Positions 10,501-20,985 of a DNA stretch of 64,000 nucleotides are shown piece after piece (positions within the stretch are counted from its first letter, which is position 1; every line of letters begins with the position of its first letter). The DNA comes from Atriophallophorus winterbourni (Eukaryota > Platyhelminthes > Trematoda > Plagiorchiida > Microphallidae). Location: the NCBI GenBank assembly GCA_013407085.1, contig JACCGJ010010182.1, positions 1 through 64,000 on the forward strand. Direction: 5' to 3'. A program made the position numbers and the translations under genes. The notes beneath the pieces were generated by a model. That model made no database searches, was not told the DNA's origin, and saw only the letters and a program-made list of their open reading frames with translations.

Positions 10501-12014
10501 GACCGGTCGGTGTTTACGTCTAGCAAATTTGCTGCAGGTGGGATGTCAGTGACTGAAGTAGGTGCTGGTCGATTTAGGAGTTCCTTGAAGTGCTCCATCC
10601 ATCGCTTTCTTTGCACCGATTCCTGACTGATAAGGTTACCTTCACCGTCCTTTATTATTTTGCCGTAAGGTATTTTCCTTCCTGATAAGGTTCTGGTAAT
10701 GTTGTAGACGGTGTTCAGGTCTCCATTTTCTGCTGCATTTTCCGCCTCCGATGCCAGCATTTCATAGAACCGCCTCTTGTCACTTCTGGCGCTTCGTTTC
10801 ACGTCTTTATTTAGGGAGCCGTATTGTTCGATCAGTTGGTTTTTCTGCTTGGTGTCCTTACACCGGAGGATCTGTTGTTTCAGCTGCCTTCTCGAGTTGA
10901 TCAGTGTCCAAGTCTCACTCGAGATCCACTCTTTGTCTTTCTTTACCCGTCTGCCAATTACGTGCTTACAAGTGTCTTGCCAACAGTCTTTCAGAGCGGT
11001 CCAGTGTTCATTTATTGGGAGCTCAGGGGTTAAGTTGTTGAGCGATTCGAATCTGTTTTTCAGTGAGATTGAGAAAATCTCTCTTGTACGCTCTTCCCTT
11101 AGTTTCTGCGTGTGATACTTTACACTAGGCCGACTGCCGGTTTCGTAGAAAGCTCTCAACTTGATTTTAATTTTGGCCATTAGAAGGTAGTGGTCTGAAG
11201 CAACATCCGCACCTCGCATTACGCGTGTATCAACGAGACTATGTCTCCATTTTCGTGAAATCGATAGGTGATCGATTTGATTGACAGTAACACCATCAGC
11301 TGATGCCCAGTTGGCCTTGTGGATGTTTCGGTGTTGAAAGATGCTGCCCCCGATGACCAGATCGTTGAGCGCGCAAAAATCTGCGCGAAATTCACCGTTC
11401 TCATTCATTTCACCTAGGGCATGCGTACCATTCAGAGATTCTCTCCCTGTGTTGTCTGGACCCAATTTCGCGTTCATGTCACCCATCAAAATCTTGATAT
11501 CTCGCTTGGGTGTCGTGTCTAGGACAGACTGCAGACGCACGTGAAATTCTTCTTCCGACTCAAAACTAGCATTGTTTGTGGGCGCATAACATTGAATTAC
11601 CGTCACATTTCTCCCCTTGGAGTTGAATCTGGCTGTGATTATCCGTGAGTCAACAGGTTCCCATCCAATGAGAGCGCCTGCAGCTATTGGGGATAACATA
11701 ATGGCGACGCCTTCCGAATGACTATGGTTCTCATCTTCGTGACCTGAGTAAATAATCCGTTCCCCGGATGTCAAAATCAACATACCAGATCCATTCCATC
11801 TACTTTCACATATTCCCAGCAGTTGTATACCATACCTTTGCATTTCTTTCGCGACCTGTGCAGCCTTTCCGGTCTCATACATCGTACGGACGTTCCATGT
11901 GGCAATCTTTGTTGTTGCTTTCATCGACAGAAGATTCATCTGCTGACTGGCTTCCGGTGGGCTTTCACCAGTCTGCTTCATTTTTACCTCAGATGAGGTT
12001 TCTTCTCGATTCAA
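10494..12014 (-). CDS. RTE apurinic/apyrimidinic-type endonuclease domain protein
   Basis: A 506-codon open frame. The endonuclease-exonuclease-phosphatase fold is recognised by TWNVR (residues 39-43), the catalytic Glu in ICESRW (residue 70), CYAPTN (142-147), GDMN (178-181), QIDH (246-249) and SDH (273-275). All canonical catalytic residues are present. The remaining ~230 residues form the basic linker leading to the RT, which in an intact element would be in the same polyprotein; here the frame ends at NTDRSK because of a shift just before the RT. Known role of the family: nicks target DNA to prime reverse transcription. The start at 12014 is the first ATG of the frame; an internal Met at residue 31 lies closer to the domain. 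Confidence 0.85.
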   Translation of the reverse strand: MNREETSSEVKMKQTGESPPEASQQMNLLSMKATTKIATWNVRTMYETGKAAQVAKEMQRYGIQLLGICESRWNGSGMLILTSGERIIYSGHEDENHSHSEGVAIMLSPIAAGALIGWEPVDSRIITARFNSKGRNVTVIQCYAPTNNASFESEEEFHVRLQSVLDTTPKRDIKILMGDMNAKLGPDNTGRESLNGTHALGEMNENGEFRADFCALNDLVIGGSIFQHRNIHKANWASADGVTVNQIDHLSISRKWRHSLVDTRVMRGADVASDHYLLMAKIKIKLRAFYETGSRPSVKYHTQKLREERTREIFSISLKNRFESLNNLTPELPINEHWTALKDCWQDTCKHVIGRRVKKDKEWISSETWTLINSRRQLKQQILRCKDTKQKNQLIEQYGSLNKDVKRSARSDKRRFYEMLASEAENAAENGDLNTVYNITRTLSGRKIPYGKIIKDGEGNLISQESVQRKRWMEHFKELLNRPAPTSVTDIPPAANLLDVNTDRSK

Positions 12015-12485
12015 GCATGGAGATGTTACTTTGGTATGACATGTTGCTTTGGTTTCAGTAGCGGTTTGAGGTTTTTACAGAGTGGGGTTGCTGACCCCGC
12101 GTCTAACCCTCCTCCTTCTGCAGACGGGCTTGGGACCGTCCTCGGCAGAGTATTGTGATTGTTTAATCCGCAGGAATCGGAGGTTTGGAGTCAGGGTTTC
12201 CATCCCCTAGATGGACTGCTCTCCCAGGCTGACGAGCTCCATCTACCCGAAGCGAACTGGTTTTGAGGCGCCAGTCACCCGCCTTCGCCCCTTCTCCTGT
12301 CAGTAGAAGCAGTTCCGCCACGAATAGGCCAGGATTTGGGCTTCGGTTGTCAGAGTCTATTTGAGACGCACGCCGTATGGGGCATTTTGTAGGTAGCGGG
12401 AGCTTATCCCCACCACCACCCCGGCTGTGACAACCTTGGGAACCATTCTCGAAAAATGAAACATCCCCAGACCTTTTACTCATTC
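12015..12485 (-). other. RTE 5' leader with 106-codon upstream frame
   Basis: G+C-rich segment with a minus-strand frame at 12483-12163. Its product has motifs such as LFVAELLLLTGEGAKAGDWR and ends in PDSKPPIPAD. It does not overlap the endonuclease frame. It may be a short upstream frame or simply a conserved 5' UTR; no domain is recognised. It marks the 5' end of the element near 12485, where the A+T-rich flank begins. Confidence 0.5.
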
Positions 12486-12747
12486 AACAGTACTCAGATT
12501 ATCTACATGCAACAATGTGGAAACTGAGAAAAACATGTTGCACTAGATAACGAGATAACATGAAAAATCGAGATTATGTAATGCTGGTTGGGTTGAAATG
12601 AAAATCTATATTTATACTTTTCTTTTCTCTATGATTTGATCTTACGTCCAACTATGTACAGCCTAACCAATATTTCGGTTTCTGCACATTATGAATCGTG
12701 AAAAAAATTTAAGCTAACAAATTATTTTAATCAATGCGTATTGGCAT

Positions 12748-12900
12748 GGTTTTATCATACACAACCCACGACAGTTTCGTGCTGTTTGAGTTCATCAGGA
12801 TGGGTCAGTGTGTTCAGAATCCGCATGCATTGAAACAGTGTAAGATTTGCAAACAAGTTGCGCTTGTAAGTCACTGTTGAATATTGTAACAATGCGAAGC
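12748..12900 (-). ncRNA. Hammerhead-family repeat with complete core boxes but weak stem II
   Basis: On the minus strand CTGATGA lies at 12798-12792 and GAAA at 12778-12775, followed by CTGTC/GTGGGTT. A GTC cleavage triplet and a GACCCA/TGGGTT stem I with one bulge can be drawn. The family's GTG/CAC stem II is damaged here (ACT versus CAC) and stem III is reduced to ACTGT. Downstream on the plus strand (12810-12900) are the family blocks TTGAAACAGTG and GTTGCGCTTGTAAGTCACTG, seen also at 18.4 and 58.9 kb. Probably inactive or very weak. Confidence 0.5.
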
Positions 12901-15330
12901 AATTTCCGCTGAAGATGTATGATAAAACTTACGGAGCATTCCTTGAATATTCACGGGTCCACGGTATTCAAGTAGGATTGTGGTTCACCTGAATTCAGAA
13001 AGATATGTTTTATTACATAAGGATTATCACATTGTAAAATGTTGTCAAGATAATTAGTTTGTTTCTCGTTGACATGTTCTCTTGCCAAATCAATTCACCA
13101 ATCCTGGTTTATCTGAATAATTTTTAGGGCTCGCAATGTTATTCGAACTTTTTTTTAAAAAAAATCGCAGTATTTCCTAAACATCTTTTATGTTGAATTG
13201 ACATGATTGTATTTTGCAATCTCCACTTGATTAAGACCAACCGCGGACACTGTCGTGGATTGCAAGTGTGTGAATCGTTAGCGAAAAAATCACCGTTTCA
13301 GATCCTATTTACTGTTCAAACTTGAAAGTGCAGACGTGAGTGTGACCTTTATGGCCATTTTGAATGGCTGTGTTCAAGGCCATTGTTCCTATTGATTATC
13401 CATCGCATTATTTGGCTTGCGATTTCAGTCGGTCGCAATTGTGTACCTTGCGTGTGGTGCTATTCTTTTATCTTGCAACTGTTCTCGATTTAAATTCTGA
13501 CAGTAAAAGTTACTTGCCGGCCATGGATCATACAGTCCATTTAAATTTGAATAACCTATTTCGTTGTCACTGGTTCGTGACTTGAAAGTAACACATTATT
13601 AGCACTTTTGCGCGGCTTTTTGGTTATCCGTGCCATAAATAATTTTTCCACGTATTTTTTTCTTTTTTCTACCATCGAATAAACTTTTTGTTGTTAAATT
13701 ATTTTTTTAACATGTTTTTATATAAACCAAGGATATTCTACGACCAGCACGCTTTAAATGTGATGCACTATTATATTTTAAAAACATTGAAATTTCGCTG
13801 ATCCGTTGGGAGAAATTTCCCATGAGTAATGAAAAAGCACGATTGGAAAAAGCTTACACGCTAAGATCCATTACAATCACAACGGTTAATGTCGCTGGTA
13901 TACGAATTTGAAGTTGTTTCGGATTGGAAAAGTTGACTGGCAATCCCAAGTTTTTCATAAAACAATAAATTTTATTACTGCTCGTTCATTGCATTCTGGA
14001 AATTTGTGTGGTTAAATAAATATTTGATGAAAGTTTGTCCAAACAAATAAAGATGTTATTTCTACTTCTTCATTGTCACTGAAACTAATCTTACTGTCGC
14101 TGCGTGGCGGTCAATAAGCTCATAGCTGACAATCATGCGTCAACGTAGAGAATATCAATGAAAGAATGCATATAATTTTTAATACATTTTTAAATATCAT
14201 TTTTAAGTTAAATTCTCCAGTTTGCTCACTTCCCAGAAACTGCTTAGCTTAATTTCTTCAGAATCAAAATTGACAATTCATGAAAATTTCAATTTAACTT
14301 TCAATTTATTTATTGATCATTCATTTTTCAATATTATCCACCATGTATTTAAGCAAAACCTGATCTAACAATACATCTATAACGATCGCAAAAAATAGAA
14401 TAAAGTAATATGTAACACAACGGCCTGTACAAATTTAAAACGAGGTGATTGCGCACGATTCAAACATTCGAAATCACTGACCAATCAGCAATCCCATTCA
14501 TATAATATATTCTAGGTATGGAAGAATATATAATGTTCTGATCCATACTAAATTGTAAACACTCACCAATTGAAACCACAGTTTTATTCTGTAAAAGATT
14601 ATGGCAATTTTTATTAGTTAGCCATGCAATACCTAAATGAATAGTAATGTCTGCAACAAAACCTTGAATTGAACGACCAATTTTCGACACGTGGAAATCA
14701 GAAGACCATGGCTTTTAAATTAGGCTTTATAACTTTGTTTCTACAAAATAAATTGAGTTTCTATAGCTTGTATACAAGTTTCTTTTGTTGTCTGACAGTG
14801 ACAGTTTTACTGTAGATTTTTGCATGTATTTCATTTAAATTATTTAACAAGTATTATAATCATACATAGCTTGAAATTTGACTGTTTCATCGAGAGGTTT
14901 ATGTGGATTTATTTGGTTTAATATACATGGAATGCCGTTTTCAGACTATGTTAACATCTATCGGTTAAACAAACGCGTTTGCTATGTATATATACTTAGA
15001 TCATAGCAAATATATGCTTGTTGATTAAGTACATGACCTAAAAATTTCAATTATACATTTGAATTTACCGAAACATCATCACATTTGATTGTCGCGGATA
15101 CTGAAAGTTGTAAATACAAAATATTTGATTCAATGAGGCATTCGTAAATTCTAAGCGTAGAAGTGTTATTAGCCGCAAAGTTTTTCAATCTGAACGAATC
15201 GGTTGCATCGACGAGGAACAAAAATATATATCGCTATTATTCCGTACAGACCGTGGTTGTGAAGGTATTTTGCATAGCAATGTTTGAACTTTTTACGCCC
15301 GTTTTTGATGGGCATCCTGGTTGAGCACGA
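12900..15330. other. Long A+T-rich stretch without recognisable genes
   Basis: About 2.4 kb of A+T-rich sequence. Short frames at 13364-13585 (plus) and 14460-14690 (minus) have no identifiable domains and no convincing splice context. I see no retroelement motif. Confidence 0.5.
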
Positions 15331-15539
15331 TTTCATCAATTTGTACCCCTGGTAGGAAGTGAACTGTCATAGTGATAGCGAAACGCCACATCAACTGAGT
15401 CATTGTAAGTCCCCGGACTGGACGAAACATCCTTGTTTGCATGCATTTTCACCAAATAAAAGCTACAAACGTGTTAGTGATATTTTAACTCTTCAAAAAG
15501 AGAAAGGGTGGTCAGGTACGCATATTTTTGGAGGAATGG

Positions 15540-15850
15540 TGAACATGTTGCGCTTCTAAGCCACTGGTACATAAGTTTGGTACGATTAACCTGTTCAATC
15601 ACATGAGCCCACACACATGTATAGAACTTGAGCCCGTTGTCTTGAATCAAGATCTTCCGTTGAATGCAGTCCCATCAAACACACCTCACGACTGGTTCCG
15701 TGCGTTGGCACTAATCTGATAAGGACACCACGACAGGATGTGCATAATACAAAACAGTGGCGAAATGGTAAACTAGGTTTGCATATGTATGCCAATTTAG
15801 CATTAGTTTCACGACCAACAAGTTCTATCACATGGGCCAATCCGCAAACA
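15540..15850 (-). repeat. Hammerhead-family repeat with decayed ribozyme
   Basis: The minus strand at 15728-15679 reads a hammerhead relic, with CAGATTA for CTGATGA, then GTGCCAACGCAC (GTG/CAC stem kept), GGAAC for GAAAC and CAGTC/GTGAGG. Flanking family blocks are seen at 15540-15600 (ATGTTGCGCTTCTAAGCCACT) and 15735-15850. Core mutations in both boxes rule out activity. Confidence 0.45.
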
Positions 15851-16735
15851 GTGGCCTACAAGCGCAAATTCTATTCAGCATTGACTGTGTGTTTCAAGCG
15901 CATGTGGATCCTGATCGTACTGTCCCTATCTGAAGAGCGCAAGTAGCACGAAATTGGTCATGGTGGGTTTGAAGGAAATGCATGCAAATATGAATTTTGT
16001 TTTAACCCCATGATTCGAACGTGTGGGCACATATGAGGAAACAAGTTGGTCTGGCCAACCTTATAAAACAACGGCTTAAATATTCAAACTTTGCTTAGAC
16101 AATATTTTTATTTGAAGTGGATTTACTTGCAGGTTCACACGCTTGGACATAGGGGTTCGTAATAACAAACCCATGAAATAATATTCTGATTATCATACTT
16201 TCAATGCTCCAATTATCAATAAATAAGATTTTGCATGCCGCACGTGATCAGTCAGCTGACAATTCGACAGTGCAGTGTACATTTGTGAGAAGAAGACTAA
16301 CAATAAAATATTAAATTTTGTTTCAAGATGATTTACACATCATTTCCAATTAGAATCGAAACACAAATCTATTTCATTTTATGTGAACTTCACGGACACT
16401 GAGAATCAGACAATTTTTACTTTCATTGAAGAACACTGGCTATGACAAAGTTTAATAATTTGCGTACTGTTTAATGATTGTATTCGAATATTTTGTGCCC
16501 AAATCGAGACCACAACGTGACAGTGTAACACGGTGATATTTTCTAAATTTATAATTTAGCAAATGTTGACAAAAGTAAGTGATTTTGAAGTGATTGTGGG
16601 ATGAATAATGTTAGCATTTTAAATATAATATTTCTGTCCAGAATAAAATTGTTTATATGGTTGCCTTACATTGCTTTCCGTGGCACATGAAATCTAGAAC
16701 ATGAAATTAAATTAGGATTTGAAAATGAAAGATGG
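15850..16735. other. No recognisable gene
   Basis: A+T-rich sequence. TTTTAACCCCATGATTCGAACG near 16000 resembles a block near 1360-1460, suggesting part of the same dispersed repeat. Nothing else is supported. Confidence 0.4.
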
Positions 16736-16737
16736 AT

Positions 16738-16985
16738 TTATTTGCTAAAAGACACTGACATATCTGAACTAACAAGCAAAGCGACGATGGGGTTTGCGCG
16801 ATTTTCAAAGTCATAGCTTGCACTCAGCTTGGGTTCACAACTTGTTGAGAGTTCCACCTTTAAAATAAGTCTGTGCGCTTTACTGGATACAAATACTTCA
16901 AACGGGACAAACTGAGATATTCTCTTTCCATTGGATCGAGGGAAACACAAGCTTTCGGCAAACTTCATGTGTTTGTCGAAAACCG
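16738..16985 (-). CDS. Possible terminal exon, unknown protein
   Basis: A minus-strand frame of about 80 codons ending at 16738 contains MKFAESLCFPRSNGKRIS, FVPFEVFVSSKAHRLIL and NRANPIVALLVSSDMSVSF. The composition is protein-like rather than A+T-driven. The frame could start at the Met at 16968 or be entered by splicing near 16985. I recognise no domain and found no linked exon. Confidence 0.25.
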
Positions 16986-17274
16986 ATTCTCATAATTTTA
17001 GATGCCAACTGATTTTGCACCGCACCGCATAATTTCGTTTGGATTGCTATTTCGGATGTCATATATTCATCTTCGTGGATGACACGGTTTTTGCAGTAGA
17101 CACAAACTTGGAAAAGAACGCTCCTGTATATTTGATATGTATGTCTTTCCGAAAAAATGACACGAGAAATCCTTTACAATATGCATAAATACTCCTTTCG
17201 AGGACACGGGTCTTATTTAGAAATGTTCACTAGGATAAACGAAATGCATTTCAGTTATTTCAGACAGACAGACA

Positions 17275-17275
<1 letters not shown>

Positions 17276-17318
<43 letters not shown>
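17276..17318. repeat. (TA)n microsatellite
   Basis: About 20 uninterrupted TA dinucleotides, preceded by a short CAGA run (CAGACAGACAGACAG). Confidence 0.95.
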
Positions 17319-17321
<3 letters not shown>

Positions 17322-17569
17322 CATAGTCAATCCATTTGTTTTTCCTGATATATGGCGTAGCAAATAACGAAATATCAAAGTCTCCTGACATTCAACAACC
17401 GAGCAATGTATTCGGATTCATGAGCGAATATTAAACAGACAAAATGTGGACGGCGCGGCTAGATCAAAACAATATTACTGAGATTTCTTCACTTTAGTTG
17501 CCCACTCATATACCATCATATTAAGGTTTCACCGTAATACTCAGGTGTAAGAAAACTAGTTTTAAGAGA

Positions 17570-17910
17570 TTGTGTTCCCCATTATCAAATATTACAATAT
17601 CACTGAAAGGGCTTATATGAAATGCCACGCCGCAAATTTATTTATGTCTGGCGTGAGACATTGCAAGCAATACGTAGAATGTGATGTTGAGAATAATGCT
17701 ACTCACGAAATGTTATTGAATGAAATTCCTTTTCTAAAACCAAAATTTGATGATAATTCGTAAGTTGATTAAAAGAAGAATTGAAAAGATCATCTAGGTA
17801 TTAATCATATGAAGTCCTGAAATGAAAACTTGTAGAAATTTCTTCAATGCTGCATGAACTTGTTTGGCACTAATTGCGTTATCTAACAAACTAAGTCAAA
17901 AGTCAAGTCA
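17570..17910. repeat. Diverged partial copy of the tandem-unit backbone
   Basis: This segment matches the start of the type-A unit in diverged form: AATTGAAAAGATCATCT and GCATGAACTTGTTTGGCACTAATTGCG align with 18200-18290. The minus-strand splice-donor-like site is present as GTGAGTAG (17707-17700). The segment's reading frame is broken. It is the oldest-looking left edge of the array. Confidence 0.5.
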
Positions 17911-18125
17911 AGCAGATGTAGATATTGAATTCTGGATCACCTTGGTGAATATACTGCCGGCTTTAATATAACTACACCAGTCAAAATTGGCAGCATTTTC
18001 ATGTACTGAGATGTACGGATTTTTGAATTTTTAATATAACCCTGAAAGTCCAACATCACAAATTCATTTGATGTCAGGCGCAGGTATTTGGATACAATCA
18101 GCAAAATGTGATGATAACAATAATA

Positions 18126-18350
18126 CTACTTACCAGCAGCGGCTAAATCAGCTTCTTCTTCTAAATGCGGAATTTGATGAACATTATTGAGTAGATTTAA
18201 AGAGTAATTGAAAAGATCATCTCGGTAATATTCGTATGTATTGAGTGACAGACAATGATGCAAGAACTTGTTTCGCACTAATTGCGTTGTATAAAATTGC
18301 TCATTTGCATGCATTACAATCACACACCCAATGATCGGCGCTTTTTTCAT
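18126..18350 (-). pseudogene. Conserved exon-like segment X with splice donor
   Basis: The minus strand is open for 74 codons with QFYTTQLVRNKFLHHC, LNTYEYYRDDLFNYS and LLNNVHQIPHLEEE, ending in AAAG at a donor consensus G/GTAAGTAG (intron start at 18133). Copy 2 (21941-22165) keeps frame and donor. Diverged copies have lost the frame but keep a donor at the same place: GTAAGC in type-B units, GTGAGT at 17.7 and 27.95 kb. I infer a former host exon carried in the repeat backbone; the protein is not recognised. Confidence 0.4.
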
Positions 18351-18480
18351 TCTTCAGGTAGGGACAGAAGATCAGGAACCGCGTGCTCTTGACACAGTGA
18401 AAAAATGTTAATTATGTTGCGCTTGTAAGGCACTGTTGGATTAAACTGTCACGACCAACCTGTTGAAGCACATATATAAT
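18329..18480 (-). repeat. Decayed hammerhead and flanking family sequence in unit A1
   Basis: CTGAAGAATGAAAAAAGCG on the minus strand replaces CTGATGAGTGCAAACATCACG of the family. The plus strand then carries AGGGACAGAAGATCAG, CGCGTGCTCTTGACACAGTG, GTTGCGCTTGTAAGGCACTG and CACGACCAACCTGTTGAA, matching 58915-59030. The ribozyme core is destroyed. Confidence 0.45.
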
Positions 18481-19027
18481 TAGATGGGTTAAAACCCATT
18501 GCCATTGAGAAAATGCTCAATTGCATGCATCACCATCACACAAAGCACGTTTCTTTGTGTTTAATGAAGCTACAGTCACGAATTACGGAACATGTGTAAT
18601 TATGTTGCAATGAAATAATAATCCTATTCCATTTAACAGCATGTTAGGCAGAAAAAACCTACCGAGATCTAGAATGCATGAATATTTTTTCCGATGCCTG
18701 GCGTATGTTTCACTTACAGCAACCTTTGTTAATGGTGACAGTTATTCTGTGTTTGCGGATATTGCTACATGGATATAAACTCCGTAATATTAGGAAACAT
18801 TTACGTATTGGATACTCGTTTACTGCAGGTAACTATATTCAGTTCACTGCTTGAAGAGCAGCTTTACATTAACTACGTCGAATAGCATGAAGCTCAATTT
18901 CGGAACTATAAACTGCTTAATCGTAACATGGAAATGTAGGTTCGAATGTGCAGGTTGTATGTAACCAACAATTTTGTGAAAATGCTCTTGTCAATATTTG
19001 CTGCAAATGTTTTTGGGGCTTCGTACA

Positions 19028-19222
19028 CTAACGAATGCGATGTAGTGCTTGGGGCATCACGTGAACCATGACTCCAAGAAATTTCATTGTAATTTCTATT
19101 ACGTCATTTAATATTGAAGTTACGTTGTTCTGGCTACGCGATATGCCCTCAGGTTTTTCAGTTGCTGAGACATATATTGGGGGTGTCCAGATAATAGTTC
19201 GAATAACCATGATGTAAACCAC
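19028..19222 (-). pseudogene. Conserved minus-strand segment Y
   Basis: A 64-codon minus-strand frame with IIWTPPIYVSATEKPEG, SRSQNNVTSILNDVIEITM and VMPQALHRIR is repeated in every A and B unit and, diverged, at 45.54-45.75 kb. In type-B units it is fused at its upstream end to retroelement sequence, making a 146-codon frame. Conservation mainly reflects copy number. Coding origin is plausible from composition but unproven. Confidence 0.3.
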
Positions 19223-19312
19223 TTTCGTAGCCGACAGTACATATTCTTTCTTTTATACCTGATATTGCACATCGACAGGTCCTAAGCAATATGATACGAA
19301 AGCAATTCCACC

Positions 19313-20302
19313 ATGGACTGCCTTTTCACTGACAGTTGTATTAGTCCGTTGATGGCACTCTTTCACTGGATAGCGTCCTATTTTGAGGACCGCGTGCAGT
19401 ATACTGCCGTGAATGGTAAAGTGTCCAATTCTGTAACGATTTCTCGCGGTGTTCTACAAGGCGCAATACTTTCCCTCTTCCTATTTTCTATCTACGTTTC
19501 TGATCTTCCTTGCTTTCATTTCACTCTTATTCTAAAATATGCTGAAGACATTGCTGTTGTTTTTGACCACAATACACGTGGTGACTCTCATACATCTGAA
19601 TTTATTATCAATAACATTGGTCAGTGGTCATCCTCGCTCGGCTTATCGTTGAACCCTCAAAAATGCAAAGAGGTAATATTTTCAAACTTAGCTGGTCAGC
19701 GTCGTGAAACTCTGCTTCAAGGAATTCTCACGATTTCCTTCAATGTCTCGAACTCCAGCAAAAGCGCATGTTTCAAGTATCTTGGCGTCATTTTATCACA
19801 GAATCTCAAATGGACCGATCATGTGACTGCACAGTACTTGAAGGATAGGACGTTATCATTTTACGCCTTACGTCTGCGTTCTTTAGCTGTTCCTCCTGAT
19901 GTAGGTAAATGTTTTGTTTTTTCTTGCATTGTTCCCATTTTAATCTACGCATCTCCTATAATTTTTCATGGTCTTTTTGAAAAGGATTTTTTGAAGATCA
20001 GAAGAGGAATCAAATTAATTTCAAGATTGAGCTCTTCCTCTACCGAGTTAATTCGTGATAAGATCCTCAAACGCCACTTTCGTGAATGTGACAGTTTGGT
20101 CAGAGTCATATCGTCTGATGATGCACACCCACTGCATGTGGTCTTTATGGCTTGCAGATCGTTCCCAGCTACGCGTAGTCAACATATCGTCCCGTATGCA
20201 AGAACTGAGAAATTCAAAAATTCTTTTATTCCCTACCTGGCTCGATATTTGGTTGATGATACAAAAGATATTCTCGATTTGAGGAAGAAACTGGCAGTAT
20301 AA
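19313..20302 (+). pseudogene. Dead reverse transcriptase in unit A1
   Basis: A 329-codon frame. The first ~17 codons are unit-backbone sequence (the same bases occur without the element at 45.85-45.9 kb), so the RT proper begins near 19364 at HWIASYFEDR. Motif B is GVLQGAILSLFLFSIYVSDL. The catalytic box is KYAEDIAVVF, where YADD is expected: the first Asp is replaced by Glu. Then come WSSSLGLSLNPQKCKEVIFS and FKYLGVILSQNLKWTDHV. The fingers and endonuclease are missing. A 3' UTR with AATAAA at 20406 and a TTC-rich tail closes the element at about 20440. Confidence 0.75.
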
Positions 20303-20440
20303 TAACTGAAGTGGGATCATCTTTATTTGACATGCATTTCTTTAAAATGTACATTTCATTACGTGTGGTCGAATTAATTGTATCGCTGAAAATTCGTGTA
20401 CTCGAATAAAGCCATTTTTCTTCTTTCTTCTTCTTCTTCT
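19364..20440 (+). mobile_element. 5'-truncated non-LTR element inserted in unit A1, (TTC)n tail
   Basis: Comparison with 45.88-45.92 kb gives the insertion limits: backbone reads CACTCTTTC before 19364 and AATATTG after the TTCTTCTTTCTTCTTCTTCT tail. The tail type differs from the TTGAAT tails of the CR1-like copies, so this is a separate lineage. No clear target-site duplication is visible. Confidence 0.6.
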
Positions 20441-20449
20441 ATTAATAAT

Positions 20450-20722
20450 ATTGTAACAATTTTGACCGAATATAAACTCCTTTCCAAAATGCGAAAGACG
20501 TGTTTCGAAAACAACTTCAATCCGTTGGTGACAGAAAGCCTGAGAATGAGCGATTTGCCGTTGCCTATGGTTGTAATCCACTAACAGGTCAGCAGCTGAT
20601 TTATCATAAATCATCGTTGCGAGAACGTATTCGCTTACTTGATTTTGCGGTATACAACCACTTATGTTTTTCAAACACCGAGCTACAGTTCTCCTAGCAA
20701 CTTGATACTCGTTTGAAGGCAC
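20450..20722 (-). pseudogene. Conserved minus-strand segment Z
   Basis: Minus-strand frame with NEYQVARRTVARCLKNISG, PQNQVSEYVLATMIYDKS and HRQRQIAHSQAFCHQRIEV, ending HFGKEFIFGQN before the retroelement tail (the frame runs on into the TE to 20342). Copy 2 retains it (24534 downward). The TE-free copy at 45.92-46.17 kb gives a recognisable but diverged version with one stop. Protein unknown. Confidence 0.3.
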
Positions 20723-20769
20723 AACGAGGAATCAGTTTCCATGCGTGATGGTTCCGGGCTGCTGTGTCT

Positions 20770-20985
20770 TTAATGCTGAATTCTCTGGCTTTATTATATA
20801 GCGGGAAGGAAGCGAGCATCAATCACACGCTTCATGCCAAATTAAAACCTCTTAAATTGTCCACCTTAATCGACATCATAACACAGGCCTACGAATTATG
20901 CTAGAGAATTAGTGGCTCACTTGCGCGAAAGTATTTCAGAATAAATATCTCTGCACAGACTGCGGCATTATGACACCTAGGCACA
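20770..20985 (-). pseudogene. Conserved minus-strand segment W (decayed in A1)
   Basis: The counterpart at 46456-46268 reads RRNAAVCAEISVLKYFRATE, LILEHGSLAWVTMAVQV and LRGFNLACSV on the minus strand. In A1 and A2 the same alignment is visible with stops. The plus strand is also open in A2 and at 46.2 kb, so the coding strand is uncertain. Confidence 0.25.

Larger units (their letters stand above)
8850..12485 (-). mobile_element. Near full-length RTE-clade non-LTR retrotransposon
   Basis: A single minus-strand element about 3.6 kb long, visibly richer in G+C than its surroundings. In transcription order: a 5' leader (12485-12015) containing a 106-codon frame, an apurinic-type endonuclease (12014-10494), a reverse transcriptase split over two frames (10500-9168), a C-terminal region past one stop (to about 8993) and a 3' UTR to about 8850. 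The length fits RTE elements, which are usually 3-4 kb. Three disabling lesions are visible: frameshifts near 10490 and 9880 and a stop at 9167-9169. No target-site duplication was resolved. Confidence 0.85.

Noticed and set aside
12163..12483. 106-codon frame as an independent host gene
   Set aside because: It lies in the leader of the RTE element and shares its G+C-rich composition, so it is described as part of the element.
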